Shown one piece after another: positions 20,974 to 34,500 of a DNA stretch of 64,000 nt. The position numbers were made by a program, and so were the translations under genes. Under the pieces are notes generated by a model. That model made no database searches. It saw nothing but the letters and a program-made list of their open reading frames with translations, and was not told the origin of the DNA. Positions within the stretch are counted from its first letter, which is position 1. Every line of letters begins with the position of its first letter. This stretch comes from Candidatus Synoicihabitans palmerolidicus. Lineage in GTDB: Bacteria > Verrucomicrobiota > Verrucomicrobiia > Opitutales > Opitutaceae. The stretch is from positions 992,001 through 1,056,000 of the forward strand of contig JAGGDC010000001.1 of the NCBI GenBank assembly GCA_020809425.1. The letters are read 5' to 3'.

Positions 20974-23836
20974 TTGTGCGGGTGCGGCAGTTCAATTGTA
21001 TTAGGGGGGGGGCAGCCGTTGTTTTTACCCCAATTTGTTGGTTTTTGTTGTCGAGTGACACTGGCAACGGGGTGCTTGGTGGCGGTGCGATTGGAAGCTC
21101 AAACGGATGCGGGGGCGGAGAAAGGCGAGGTGAGAGAACCTAGTAGACTGACCCAGTTGATTGATTTTTGGTCAGTGTCGTTGGCGAGCAGGGAGGCCGG
21201 GATTCCCTATGAGTTTGAGGTGGATGTGCTTTATTATGATCCGTTTTGGACGATCCTCCAGGTCGAAGACGCGTCTCTGTCGGAGTATTTGGAGTCGGTC
21301 CCGGATTTAGCGATCAAGTCGGGACGCCGAATTCGGTTGAAGGGCGAGACCTCGGCGCCGGCTTCGGTATTTTCGGTCGCGGGGGCGGACATTGTCGATG
21401 TGGGGGCGGCCCAGATCAATTGGGCGAAGGTGGATCTCTCCCAGATCGATCATCATGCGATGATAAATCGCCCCATTGAAGTATTTGGTTTGGTGGAGGG
21501 CCAAGAATTCGACGCGATTATCATTTACACCTGAAAATGGTGGTCGATGGCTACGCGGTATCGGCGTGGGTTTTGGTGGATCCGATGCAGCCCGTGCTCA
21601 ATTGGGAAGGAAATTTGGTGAGGATTCAGGGGGTGCACGCCGCACAATTTGACAGTCAGGGCGAAGTGAGTCGGATGGAGTTGTTTTGTGCGGGGGTGGA
21701 TCGGGTCGAGCGAGTGGGACCGATGGTGGACGCGAAGGAATTTGCAGCTCCGATCGTGAGAGTGACGGACTCGATTGAATTGTCCGGCCCGGGTCCGGTG
21801 CATATGGAAGGGGTGGTGGTGAGCGACGAGGAAGGAGGGTGGATGTTGAGGGACTCCACGGGCCAAATCCGGATTGAAACGGGGCAAGCGTGGGATCCGC
21901 CTCCGGGCAGTCGGGTGGAAGTGGTGGGGTATCCACACGGAGAGGGAGTTTCCCCTCGGCTGGTGCGGGCGTGGGTGAAGGAGGCCAATCAGATTGCGGG
22001 AGAATCGGAGGGGGAGGACCCCGTCGACCAGCGGTGGCTGCACCGAATCACGGCGAGTGTGATGGAGCTTGGCCCGGAGGAGGCGAGTCGAGGTGATCCA
22101 GTGCGTTTGACCGGAGTGGTGACTTGGTCGAGTCCCCGATCGATATTCTATTTTCTGCAGGATTCGACGGGCGGAATTTCTGTGTATCGTTCCAGTGCGG
22201 CGGAGTTGCCACCGTTGCCGGGGCGCCATGTGACGGTGGTGGGGAGAACGGACCAAGAGGAGTTTTCGCCCATGGTTCGATCGCAATTGGTGATGGATTT
22301 GGGATTCATCGCGCGGCCGCCGGAAAAATTTGTCCCCTTGGAGCATGCGTTGACGGGAGTGGAGGAGGCGCAGTGGGTGCGGATGAGCGGTTACGTGCAT
22401 CGGGTGCGCCGCGATGGGCCCTGGGCGCGGTTGGAAATGACCTCGACAGCGGGCCCGTTTGTGGCGCGGTTGCCCAGTGACGAGACGCTTGCGGATTTGG
22501 TGGGTGGCGTGGTGACCTTGGAAGGGGTGGCGCACGCGGTGGCGGATGACAGGCGCAAGCTCACGGGAATTCGGGAATTCAGTTGTGGGTGCCGTCGCGG
22601 GAGCAAGTGACGGTGTTGGATGACGGCACGACGGATTTGTTTCAATTGCCGACGAGGGCGATGGATGAGTTGGGGCGGTTCAGCACCGCGACCAATTTAC
22701 AGCGTTGAATCAAAGTGGAGGGGACGGTGCTGGAGCGATTCCGGTCCGGGGCGGAGGTGCGGATGGCTCTGCAGCACGGGCGATTCATCATAGAGGTGCG
22801 GTGGGAGAGTTTGAGCAGGCAAAGCGGGGAACCGCTGCCAGAGGCAGGGAGTCGAGTGAGGGTCACGGGAGTGCATGATGTGGACTACAACGATCGAGCT
22901 GAGGCGGTCGGATTTCATCTTTTGATCGGACAGCGGGATCAGATCGAGTTGCTGGCACCACCGCGTTGGTGGACGCGGGAGCGTGTGTTGGTGGCCGGGG
23001 GACTATTGCTGGGGTGCGTGGTGGTGGCGCTGTTTTGGGTGGGCCAGTTGCGTCGGCGGGTGACGGTGCAGACGCGGGAGATCAACGAACAGATGCAGCG
23101 CACGTCGAAGCTGACGGAGGATTTGCAGCGGGCGTCGCGGTTGGAGTCATTGGGCACTTTGGCGGGGGGCATCGCGCATGATTTCAATAATCTACTTACC
23201 GTGATGATGGGGAATGCCTCGTTGGTGGCGACCGAGGATACGTTGTCGGCTGAAACGCGAGATCGACTGGATGATACGCGGAAGGCAGCGATGCGGGCGC
23301 GGGACTTGACCCACCGGCTCATCACGTTCGCGAAGGGCGGAGCGCCGGTCCGGGCCGCGGTGGATGTGGAGGCCTTGTTGCGCGATGAAGTGGAGCGATT
23401 CGTGGTCGGGCCGAACACCGTCTGGGAATGGAGAGTGTCGGCGGCATTGCCCGAGGTTTATGCGGATCACCGGCAGATCCGGCCAGTGGTGCAGAATATG
23501 TTGCTCAACGCGGTGCAAGCGATGCCGCGGGGGGGCTTGTTGCGGATGGAATTGACCGCGGAGACCGTTTCGGAGGATGGGGACACGTTGCTCAGCCCCG
23601 GGAACTACGTGCGGTGGGAGTGGCGGGATAGTGGCGAAGGGATAGTGGCGAAGAATTTGGGCCGAGTCTTCGACCCGTATTTCACCACGAGGACGGACAC
23701 CCATGGATTGGGCCTCGCGGTGGTGTATTCGATTGTGCGCCGCCATCGCGGGCGGGTATCGATCGAGTCGACCCCGATGGTGGGGACGGAGGCCCGCATA
23801 TGGTTGCCGGTGTTTGATCCGACGCGTGACGTTTAA
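20974..23836 (+). pseudogene. Hybrid sensor histidine kinase with OB-fold-like N-terminal repeats, broken into three ORFs
   Basis: Last part RLESLGTLAGGIAHDFNNLLTVMMGNASL (H box) ... VVQNMLLNAVQAMPRGG (N box) ... DSGEGIVAKNLGRVFDPYFTTRTDTHGLGLAVVYSIVRRHRG. Upstream frames read RLTGVVTWSSPRSIFYFLQDSTGGISVY-type segments. Frame break near 21534 and 22590; TGA at 22706-22708 within LQR*IKVEGTVLERF. Confidence 0.8.
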
Positions 23837-24046
23837 CAATCGTCCTAAGCAGGGAGCATGCAGTCGAGAGGGTCGTTGCGAGGCGATAGGACGGCATCTT
23901 GCAAGGTTGGATTTCCGGCGAAATATCCGCCGAGGATTGTTCGCCCTGCGCCATTTCCGCTTCGCTTCGTCCTTCACCACCGAAATCTGCTCGCCATCCA
24001 GTCCTGCTGCTCAGCCTTCGACTGTATGGATACGGCTGAGGGCAAG

Positions 24047-24952
24047 TTACTTTTCGGGGGGACTCGCAGGCGGCACCTGTCGAACCGGCAAGGTGCCGCT
24101 GCGCACGTGAAGGTCCCGTTGAGGGAAGGGAATCTCGATCCCGTTTTCGCGCAGGGTTTTTTCGATGGCGTAGTAGATGCCGCTGCGGAAGCGTTTGGGG
24201 TTGCGGGACATTGCGGCGGTCCAAACGCCGAGCTCGAAATCGAGGGAACTGTTGCCAAAGCCGATAAAAAAAACGTTGGGGGCGGGATCGGCGAGCACTT
24301 GGGAATCGGCGAGGGCGACATCGATCATGAGACGGCGGAACTTCTCGACGTCGGATCCGTAGGCGATGCCCACTTCGATATTCAGACGCACCTTGGGGTC
24401 GCCATGGCTCCAATTGACGACGGGTTCGCTGATGAAGTTCGAGTTGGGGACGAGGATGGAAATGTTGTCGTTGGTCACGACCGTGGTACTGCGCAGACTG
24501 ATACGGGAGACCTGACCGGCGACGCCATTTACTTCCACCCGGTCTCCGATGGAAATGGGGCGTTCGGCGAGAATGATAATGCCGGAGATGAAATTATGGA
24601 CGATGTTTTGTAGACCAAAGCCTAGGCCAATGCCGATGGCTCCGGCGAACACCGCGAGGGAACTGAGGTCGATGCCGACGAAGTTGAGAGCGAGGTAGAA
24701 CCCGAGGCAGAGGAAGGCATAGCTGCCGATGCGCGCGATGGCGAAGCGCATGCCTTCGTCCAGGTGGGTACGGGAGAGCACACGTTGGACGAAGATGCGT
24801 CGCAGCACGATCTCGGCTACGATGATGATGGTGCCGAGCAAGGTAAACTTGATCAGGCTGAGGACGGAGATCGGAGTCGGCCCCAGATGGAAGAGCGGGA
24901 GTCCTAGCAGTTCGAATAGATCCGAGAGCAGTGACGGGATGGAGGGATCCAT
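24047..24952 (-). CDS. MscS-family mechanosensitive channel
   Basis: LAVFAGAIGIGLGFGLQNIVHNFISGIIILAERPISIGDRVEVNGVAGQVSRISLRSTTVVTNDNISILVPNS. Confidence 0.93.
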   Translation of the reverse strand: MDPSIPSLLSDLFELLGLPLFHLGPTPISVLSLIKFTLLGTIIIVAEIVLRRIFVQRVLSRTHLDEGMRFAIARIGSYAFLCLGFYLALNFVGIDLSSLAVFAGAIGIGLGFGLQNIVHNFISGIIILAERPISIGDRVEVNGVAGQVSRISLRSTTVVTNDNISILVPNSNFISEPVVNWSHGDPKVRLNIEVGIAYGSDVEKFRRLMIDVALADSQVLADPAPNVFFIGFGNSSLDFELGVWTAAMSRNPKRFRSGIYYAIEKTLRENGIEIPFPQRDLHVRSGTLPVRQVPPASPPEK

Positions 24953-24975
24953 GGGGTAGGAGGGGGTGTGTGGAC

Positions 24976-26271
<1,296 letters not shown>

Positions 26272-26439
26272 TCAGTTGCCCGAAACAACGGACAATGGAC
26301 GGCAAATGTCCAGCGTGACGAATGGGTTGGGGGCGGGCGGCCCATGGAGGCGGAGGAAGGCGAGGAGGGGCGGTTTCGGTGCATCGGAAGTTGAGGTGAG
26401 GCCAGGTTATCCTAAATTCCGTACTTGGATGCGATAGAA

Positions 26440-26508
26440 GGGAACGAAGAGCGCGAAGTTGGAGAGAGTTACGGTCCGTCGAAGGCATCGATTCGTTCAC
26501 CCGCCAGG
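26440..26508. repeat. Dispersed ~69-bp repeat, copy 2
   Basis: GGGAACGAAGAGCGCGAAGTTGGAGAGAGTTACGGTCCGTCGAAGGCATCGATTCGTTCACCCGCCAGG; matches 7187-7256. Confidence 0.55.
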
Positions 26509-26745
26509 TGAGTCAGTGGGTGCACGGTTTAACCTCACTAACCCACCGGATAACATAATTTTGTAACATGTGTTTTCTGATGTGAACTGCGTTTTTTAGG
26601 GTTATGCGCGCGATGGAGGGGGCCAAGGGAGGTCACGCGTCCGTCGGCTGTCGCCAAAAAGTATTCGAGCTCAAACTACGCGCACGTGTTGGCTACCGTT
26701 CGATGGTGGGGCGGGGGTGAGCATGGCGGAGGAAACGACGAAGAT

Positions 26746-27599
26746 CTATTCGATGCGGTAGAACGTGGCGCGACCAAAGGTAACGGGTACAAAACTCGGA
26801 TCAATTTGCACGGGGGGGTCCGCACCGCCCAGTGAGACGTAGCCCCCGGGGCGAAGTTGCTTTTTGACCCGGGACAATATCTGGCGCCGTGTCTCTACAT
26901 CGAAGTAGATCAGCACGTTGCGCATGAGGATGAGATCGTAAGCGGGCAGTTCCGCCCAGGAGGCGGTGAGGTTGAGATGGCGAAAGTCGACGCAAGCGCG
27001 AAGGGCGTCACTGATGATCCAGTCGCCCGTTTTTTGACGGAAATATTTGATCAGAAGTTTCGCGGGTAGCCCGCGATTGACCTCGTGTTGCAGGTAGACG
27101 CCCTCCCGCGCTTTGGTGAGGACTGTGGGAGCGATATCGGTGCCGATGATACGGAAGGGAATCTGGTGGTGATGCTCGGCGAAGAGCATCGCGATGCGGT
27201 AGGCTTCCTGACCGGTGGAGCAGGCGGCGGACCAGATGGAGAGAGGATGCCCCGCGTTGCGTTGCGCGAGTTCCGGGATGATGTGCTCCCGCAGCGCGTC
27301 GAACGGCGCCAGATCGCGGAAAAAGAGGGTCTCAGTGGTGGTGAGAGCTTCAAAAGCTTCCTTCAAAGGAAAGCCGGGTAGAGTGGACGGGTTCGACCGA
27401 AAGGGAGAGACCAGCTCGTTGACGCTGCCGAATTTGTGGCGGGTGGCGATGGTCGCGAGTCTAGTTTCCACCAAGTATTCCTTCCCATCGGCCAGCAGGA
27501 TGGCAGATTCGCTGTGAAGCGCCTGCCGTATATACTCATACTCGCACTTGTCCCGGGATCCCGGGACAAAGGGTGGAGATGGGCGGTGAGGGAGCTCAT
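26746..27599 (-). pseudogene. cheR: CheR-type protein-glutamate methyltransferase; N-terminus appears frameshifted
   Basis: EYIRQALHSESAILLADGKEYLVETRL...ETLFFRDLAPFDALREHIIPEL...LSIWSAACSTGQEAYRIAMLF...YDLILMRNVLIYFDVETRRQIL. Putative start MSSLTAHLHPL at 27599 is in another frame; a 22-bp palindrome lies between. Confidence 0.8.
27548..27569. repeat. 22-bp perfect palindrome at the cheR 5' end
   Basis: TTGTCCCGGGATCCCGGGACAA. Confidence 0.85.
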
Positions 27600-28677
27600 G
27601 CGACGAGCGATGAGCGACCGGACAGGCAGCGCATGATTGGGGGGGGCGAGATCGAGCAGCGAATGAGCGGTGTGAGGCAGGTTGGTGGCGGCGACCGCGC
27701 CGGGCATGCCCCAGATGACGGATGAGGCTTGATCCTGAATGATGATCGATCCTCCAGCTTGGTGAACAAATTCGCAGCCGTGAACCCCATCGCTGCCCAT
27801 GCCGGTCATGACGACGCTCAGTACGCGGGCCCCTGATTGGGCGGCCGTGCGGCATGAGTTTTCGGGAGGGGCGTCATTAATGCGGGCGATATAGTCTCCG
27901 TGGGAAGAGCGAGTTATGGCCAGGTGGCGACCTCCGGGGGCCAGGACGGCGGTGCCCGGAGTAAGACGCATCCCATCGGTCGCTTCAACGCAATGCATGG
28001 CGCCGGGGCCCCGATCGATCAGCTCCGCGAGGAGGGAAGTGAACATGGGGGGCATGTGTTGCACGATGGCCACGGGCACGGGAATGGGGACGGTAAACCG
28101 AGCGAACAAGTCGGCCAGAGCGTTGGGACCTCCAGTGGAAGTGGAGATGCAGACTAAGTCCGGCGTTGCGCGGAAGGTGGAGCTAAAACGAGGAACCGCA
28201 GGGGGAGGAATTGTCGCGCGATTGGTGGGAGTAGATTGCGGTGCCGGGGCGGTTCGAGGTGCGTGGATGGCTTCGAATAGCTGGCGAACGCGCGGTGCAA
28301 GGTCGGATTGCAAACGCTGCAGACAGGCATTCAGGTCGCGAACGTCGGTAGGTTTGGTGACGTAGTCATTGGCACCAGCGGCTAGAGCGTCGAGCGTGGC
28401 GACTGCGCCTTGGCGAGTCGTCGCGGAAAACATGATGACGGGCAGGCGGGGATTATGTTTGCGCAACATGCGCAATGTTTCCAGGCTGTTTATTTCCGGC
28501 ATCTCGATATCGAGGGTGACCACGTCCGGATTCACTTGAGTGAGTTTTTGCAGCGCGATTCGCGCCATTGGACGCGGTGCCGACGATCTCAAAGTCGGGT
28601 TGCCGTTGGGGCGCTTCGCAAATGAGGCGACGCATGACCACAGCATCATCAACGACCAGGATTTTTATAGTAGACAT
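27600..28677 (-). pseudogene. cheB: CheB protein-glutamate methylesterase, frameshifted in the receiver domain
   Basis: MSTIKILVVDDAVVMRRLICEAPQRQPDFEIVGTASNG in one frame; VNPDVVTLDIEMPEINSLETLRMLRK...LVCISTSTGGPNALADLFARF...VVMTGMGSDGVHGCEFVHQAGGSIIIQDQASSVIWGMPGAV in another. Confidence 0.85.
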
Positions 28678-28885
28678 AGTCAGGCGTCCTTTTCGATGAC
28701 GGTGGAGCAGGAGTTCGATGGGAGAGTTTGGAGATGGCCCTCGAGGGTGACCTGGTGTGGCAGGCAAGCCGTCTCCCCCATCAAGGTGAGTGATGGTTCC
28801 AGGGTCGGGGTGATGCCTGAAGCGGTGCTGGCGACAGCGTCAACGTCGATGACTGACTTTGCGGATGGCCACGTTTAGAGAGAGA

Positions 28886-29253
28886 TTATGTGAGCAGACC
28901 GAGTAAGCGGAGTTTATCCACGAACATGTCTTCGGTGGGGGGGGTCATGAGATAGTCCTCGGCGCCGGCCATGATGGCTTCGGTGACGCAGTCATAGTTT
29001 GATTGGGCGGTGACCATCATTGTTTTGATTTGGTGGTGAGACGGGTCGGCCCGGATGATTTGGAGCAATTCGATGCCGGTCATGCGCGGCATGTCCCAGT
29101 CGATGAGGATGGCATCGTAGCTCGAGTCTTTTTCAGGAGGGCGCAGGCCTCGACACCGTCTTCAGCCTCGACGGTTTCACCCCAATGTTTCTGAGAGAAG
29201 GATGACAGGATGGATCGCATGATCTTGGAGTCGTCGACAATGAGAAAACGCAT
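28886..29253 (-). pseudogene. CheY-like response regulator, frameshifted
   Basis: MRFLIVDDSKIMRSILSSFSQKHWGETVEAEDGVEACALLKK, then after a 1-nt shift DSSYDAILIDWDMPRMTGIELLQIIRADPSHHQIKTMMVTAQ. Confidence 0.8.
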
Positions 29254-29427
29254 GGGGAAGGGGCGGTTTACGAAACAGGTATTGACAAGGAGTTCATCGT
29301 CTCAATTCGCGTGAACTTGGGGGTTATTTCAGGAGCTGGGGGAGGGGAGGGACAAAGGTTCGCCCAACAGAAAGGGCGCCCGCGGACCGGGCGCCCCTTA
29401 CTTGGGAAGGTAAGGGGCGCGAAGGGC

Positions 29428-31506
29428 TTACGCGGCCTGTTTGATTTCGAGGGAGCCGCTGTTTTCGTCCTGGCCGGCGGCATCGACGACGGCTTTGAGT
29501 TCGGCGGCGAGACGAGCCAGTTCCGAAGAGGCGACCAAGGTGCTGGCCGAGCCCTGGGAGGTGCTTTGAGCGGCTTCGGAGACATTGACGATGTTGCGGT
29601 TGATTTCGGAGGCCCCGCGGGCGGCTTCGCTGGCATTGCGAGCGATTTCGGTGGTGGTGGCGGACTGCTCCTCCACGACGCTGGCGATCGTGTTTTGGAT
29701 ATCGTTGATTTGAGCGATGATCTTGGAGATTTCACCGATCGCCCCGACGGCGCCTTTGGTGTCGCCTTGAATGGCTTCGATTTTGGCGGAGATATCCTCG
29801 GCGGCGGCGGCGATTTGTTTGGCCAGTTCCTTGACTTCATTGGCGACGACCGCGAATCCCTTGCCGGCTTCGCCGGCGCGAGCCGTCTCGATGGTGGCGT
29901 TGAGGGCGAGGAGATTGGTCTGCTGGGCGATTGAAGTGATGACTTTGATGACCTTGCCGATTTCCACGGAAGACGTGTCCAACTTGGTGTCGTTGGTATC
30001 GCTGGCGACTTTGACGACGGCGGTGCCGACGCGAGCGGCTTCAGCGGCGCTCTTGGCGATTTTCTTGACCGTCGAGCTCATTTGCTCGGCGGCGGTGGCA
30101 ACCGTGGTGACATTGTTAGACACCTGTTCCGCCGCGGAGGAGGCGACCCCGGCCTGAGTGGCGGTTTCCTCGGAATTGGCACTCATGGTCTGAGCGGTGG
30201 AGGAAAGCTCTTCGGAAGATGCGGCGAGGGTCTGGGAGTTGGTCGCGACTTGATCCAAGGTACGGGTGAGGTTGGCCTCAGCGCGTTTGCGGGCGGAGAT
30301 ATCGGTCGCGAATATGATGATACGCTCGACCGTGCCGTCGACGCCGACGCGGGGGTTGTAGGTGGCTTGAAGCCACACTTCCTTACCCCCTTTGCCGATT
30401 TGTTGGTATTCGTCGGTCATGAATGTACCCGCGTTGAGATCGGCCCAGAATTGAGTGTAGCCGGCGGAGATCGCGTACGCAGGTTCGACGAACATGCGGT
30501 GGTGCTGGCCCTTGCTTTCTTCGAGGGTGTAACCGAGGCATTGGAAAAAGTTGGCGTTAGCGTTGAGAATGGTGCCTCGGTTGTCGAATTCGATCACGGC
30601 TTGGTTGCGATTGGCCTCCTCGAGCTGACGCTCGTTGTTCATGGCGGAGACCTTGGTGGCGGTCACATCGGTCGCAACCGTGACCACTTTGGTGACCCGC
30701 CCCATCTCGTCCTTCACCGCAGCATAGACAGCCTGAATGTAGATGTCGCGGCCGTCCTTGTTGATGTGACGGAATGTATCATTCTTACCAATACCCTGGG
30801 CGAGAGCCTCCCAGAATTGAGCGTATTCCGCCGATTTTCTGAATTCGGGATCCACGAACATCCGATGATGTTGGCCTCTGACTCCCTCGAGGTCGTAACC
30901 GAAAATGGAGAGGAAGTTTTCGTTGGCGGAGAGAACGGTGCCGTCCTTCTCGAATTCGATATAAGCGTAGGCATCATCGATGGCGCCGAGGATACCTTTG
31001 GCGTTTTGGCGTTCGATTTCGGCTTCGGTGATGTCGCAGCGAACGCCGAGATATTTGCGCGGCTTGCCGTTGGCACCGAGCACGGGGGCGATGACCGCAT
31101 CGACGTAGTAGGGGGTGCCGTCCTTCTTGCGATTTTTGACGACGCCGCGGAAGATCTTGTCCCGCCCGATGGTGCCCCAGAGTTCCTTGAAGACGGACTT
31201 GGCCATGTCGGGGTGACGAGTGTTGTTGTGCCCTTTGCCGATCAATTCCTCGCGGTCGTATTGGGAGACTTCGCAGAACTTGTCGTTGCAGGAGACGATG
31301 TTCCCCTTGAGGTCGGCTTCGGAGACGATGCTGGTGAGGTTGGTGATGGAGGCACGAACCTTGAGTTCCTCCTGTTCTTCCTCCAGCGCGGCCAGTTTAC
31401 TGCGCAGGGCGACGAGCTCCGCATTGGAGGTTTGGGCGGATGTTTTGGTGACCCGCTTGGCGGGACGTTTGGCGGTGGTTGCGCGGGGGGACTTGGTGGT
31501 GCTCAT
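29428..31506 (-). CDS. Soluble methyl-accepting chemotaxis protein with three PAS domains and a basic N-terminal tail
   Basis: [28 protein letters not shown] tail; PAS segments ([93 protein letters not shown]); [37 protein letters not shown] hairpin tip. No TM segment or HAMP seen. Confidence 0.92.
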   Translation of the reverse strand: MSTTKSPRATTAKRPAKRVTKTSAQTSNAELVALRSKLAALEEEQEELKVRASITNLTSIVSEADLKGNIVSCNDKFCEVSQYDREELIGKGHNNTRHPDMAKSVFKELWGTIGRDKIFRGVVKNRKKDGTPYYVDAVIAPVLGANGKPRKYLGVRCDITEAEIERQNAKGILGAIDDAYAYIEFEKDGTVLSANENFLSIFGYDLEGVRGQHHRMFVDPEFRKSAEYAQFWEALAQGIGKNDTFRHINKDGRDIYIQAVYAAVKDEMGRVTKVVTVATDVTATKVSAMNNERQLEEANRNQAVIEFDNRGTILNANANFFQCLGYTLEESKGQHHRMFVEPAYAISAGYTQFWADLNAGTFMTDEYQQIGKGGKEVWLQATYNPRVGVDGTVERIIIFATDISARKRAEANLTRTLDQVATNSQTLAASSEELSSTAQTMSANSEETATQAGVASSAAEQVSNNVTTVATAAEQMSSTVKKIAKSAAEAARVGTAVVKVASDTNDTKLDTSSVEIGKVIKVITSIAQQTNLLALNATIETARAGEAGKGFAVVANEVKELAKQIAAAAEDISAKIEAIQGDTKGAVGAIGEISKIIAQINDIQNTIASVVEEQSATTTEIARNASEAARGASEINRNIVNVSEAAQSTSQGSASTLVASSELARLAAELKAVVDAAGQDENSGSLEIKQAA

Positions 31507-31570
31507 AATAGAAGGAGGGTGAGAGATTAGGTTTGGGACGAACGGAGGGTTGAATAGAGAGGGCCGAAGA

Positions 31571-32008
31571 TCACACGGCCTGCAGTTGAGAGGCCATGGC
31601 TGGATCGAGCAGGTGCAGGAGGGTGCCCTCGAGTTTGTGAATCCCGCGGATCATGCCGCGGGCATGGGCGGGCAAGTTGTCCGGCGGTAGTTCGAAAGTG
31701 GATTCATCGACGTCGATCACGTTACCCACTCCATCGACTACAAACGCGACGTGTTCGTCGTCCTTGCTCACGATGACAAACATCGTGTCCTGAGTTATCG
31801 CGACGGATGGTAGTCCCAAGCGCTTACGCAGGTCGATGGTGGTGACGATTTGACCCCGGAGATTGAGCAGGCCCTCGATCGTGGCGGAGGCGAGGGAGAC
31901 ACGGGTGAGTTCACGGACCAGCAGAACTTCCTGCACGGCCATGACGTCGATCCCCAGGAACAGGTTAGCGGTGTGAAACGTACAGAGTTGACGAGGAAAT
32001 TCGGACAT
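31571..32008 (-). CDS. cheW: CheW-like adaptor
   Basis: [64 protein letters not shown]. Confidence 0.85.
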   Translation of the reverse strand: MSEFPRQLCTFHTANLFLGIDVMAVQEVLLVRELTRVSLASATIEGLLNLRGQIVTTIDLRKRLGLPSVAITQDTMFVIVSKDDEHVAFVVDGVGNVIDVDESTFELPPDNLPAHARGMIRGIHKLEGTLLHLLDPAMASQLQAV

Positions 32009-32013
32009 GGCGT

Positions 32014-34500
32014 TCAAGCGGCTTGTGAGAGGTTAAAGCCGGCGGTGGCGAGGGCGGCGGGCACATCGACCAAGTCGGTGATTTGACATTGAACGATGGC
32101 GGATCCACGGAGACCCATGCCGGCTGAGCCAGGCTGCAGGTCGAAAGATTCCTCGATAATGTCGTGAATCTTTCCGACCACGAGACCAATATAAAGGTCT
32201 CCATCCTGATAGACGATGACTTGGATAGAATCGTCGGAGGCAGACCCGGGTGCTCCCGGGGCGGTGCTCGGCAGGTGATTGGCCAAACGGACCAGTGGTA
32301 AGATGCTGCCCCGGTATTGCACGGCTTCGCGGGTACCGCTGTGTTCCACACGTTCGAGGGGGGAATTCTTCCAAGCGAGCGGCTTGTTCGAGCGATACGG
32401 CGAGCCGATCGTGTCCGGGGAGCGAGAAGAGCAGGAGGCGCTGGAGATCACGTTCATTAGCGGCTTCGACTTGGGAGGAAAGCGAGGAGGACGTATGTTC
32501 TTGCTTCTGAGCGAGAACGCCCGTGTATTGAGCGATGCCCAAAGCGTCGAGAATGAGCGCGATTTGACCGTCGCCCATGATGGTGGCCCCGGCATAGATG
32601 GGAAGCCCCTTGAGTTGTTTGCCGAGCGGCTTGACGACGATTTCTTCCGAGTCGAGCACCTCATCGAGCACCTCATCGACCACCAATCCGAATTGGCGTT
32701 GATCACAACGCAGGACGATGATGTTCAGTACGGTTTCTTCGGTTTTTTCCGTGGGGGGCTGGCCGAGGGCATTGCGCATGAACACCAAGGGCCACAGGTC
32801 GTCGCGAAGACGGAAGACAGGGGAGCCGAACGCGTTTTCCTGCGCGGCGTCGGCGGTTTCGCCCTCGATGCGAACCAACTCGTCGAGGCTCACTTGAGGG
32901 ATGGCAAACCGGTCGCCGGCAGAGCGCACGACGAGGGCGGGCACGATGGCGAGAGTAAGCGGGATCTTGATCTTGAGCGTGGTGCCTTGACCGGTGATCG
33001 AATGGATGTCGACGGAGCCACCTATTTTTTCGATGTTGGTTTTTACGACATCCATGCTCATACTGCGGCCGGATACATTGGTGATCTTTTCGGCGGTGGA
33101 GAACCCGGGCAGGAAAATCAGATTCACCCGTTCACGATCATTGAGGCGGGCCGCGTTTTCCTCGGTGATGAGTCCCTTTTCCATGACCTTGCGGCGGATT
33201 CGGTCGCCGTCGATACCGGTTCCGTCATCGATGATCTCGATGTTGACTTGCCCCCCTTCGTGGAAAGCGCGCATCAGCACGTGAGCTTCGGCGGCCTTGC
33301 CAGAGGCCAGACGCACCTCGGGCGACTCGACCCCATGGTCGACGGAATTGCGGATGATATGCGTAAGTGGATCCTTGATGGCCTCGATAATGGTGCGGTC
33401 GAGTTCGGTTGCGGCGCCGACCATTTCGAGGCGAACCTGCTTGACCAAGTCGACGGCGATATCGCGGACGATGCGAGGGAATTTGCCCCAGACGTTGCCG
33501 ATGGGCTGCATGCGGGTTTTCATCACGCCCTCCTGCAGTTCGGAGGTGACCTGGTTGAGGCGTTGGGAAATGGCGGTGACCTCGGTCGCGCTGAGGGGGC
33601 GGTTTTGGGCGAGTTGCAGCAGTTGGTTGCAGGAGAGGACGAACTCGCCGACCATGTTCATGAGTCGGTCTAGTAGAGCGACATTCACGCGAACCGAGGC
33701 ATGGGCAGTGACCGGAGCCGATGCGGGTTTGGCGGGAGGTGCAGGAGGGGGCGGAGCTACCGCAGAGGGGGAATCGTGAATAGGGGAGGGCGTGGTGGTG
33801 GAGTCAAACAAGCCCCACCCGTCGCCAGATGGCACTTCGCGAGCTGGCTCTTGAGGAGGGACGGGGTCGGCATCGTCCTTGAACATACCCCAGTCGGGGA
33901 TATCGGTAGAGCCCGGAGCAACCGGATGGTCGGCGGCGGCTTGAACGGCTTCGACCGCATTGGCAGGTTCGCCTTCAAACAGGCCCCAAGCCGGATCGGC
34001 CAGTGCATCGAGTTCCTGGGGCGTCGAATATGCGTCCGGCGAGATTAGGTGGACGGAATCACTCGAGGCGGAAGCTGCGGAAGCGGAAGCAGCAGGAGAA
34101 TCGTAAGTCGGATCCTTCAACGCGGTGAGCAAGTCGGTCAGGGGACCTTGATCCTGGCCGTCGTCATCGTTGCCGGTGGCCTCGATGGAACTCAACATAG
34201 CGCGGAGGGCGTCGGACAATTTCAGGAGTCCATCGGCAATGGCGGGAGTCGCGGCGATTTTACCTTCACGCAGGAGAGAGAGAAGGTTTTCGCCGGTGTG
34301 GGAAATTTTTTAGATGTGGTGGTAGCCCAGGCAACCCGCGGTGCCCTTCAGGGTGTGGACGACTCGAAAAAGGTCGGTGAGCAGGTCGGAGCCAGCCTCG
34401 CCTTTTTCGATCTCAAGGATGGCTTGATCATATCGATCCAGGCCCTCGTAGTTCTCCGTGGCATGTCACGGAGGAACTGCTCTTGGAGTTCTGTACTCAT
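32014..34500 (-). pseudogene. cheA: CheA histidine kinase with C-terminal second CheW-like domain; several lesions
   Basis: P1: NYEGLDRYDQAILEIEKGEAGSDLLTDLFRVVHTLKGTAGCLGYHHI*KISHTGENLLSLLREG (TAA 34311-34313). Core: VRVNVALLDRLMNMVGEFVLSCNQLL...DPLTHIIRNSVDHGVESP...VNLIFLPGFSTAEKITNVSGRSMSMDVVKTNIEKIGG. C-terminal CheW-like segment in another frame (SILPLVRLANHLP...). Confidence 0.88.

Noticed and set aside
21525-22535. 336-aa His/Arg/Pro-rich minus ORF
   Set aside because: Antisense of the histidine kinase sensory region; no domain.
30082-31530. 482-aa plus ORF
   Set aside because: Antisense of the MCP gene; composition typical of complementary-strand artefact.
32279-33673. 464-aa plus ORF
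   Set aside because: Antisense of cheA, which has unmistakable CheA motifs.
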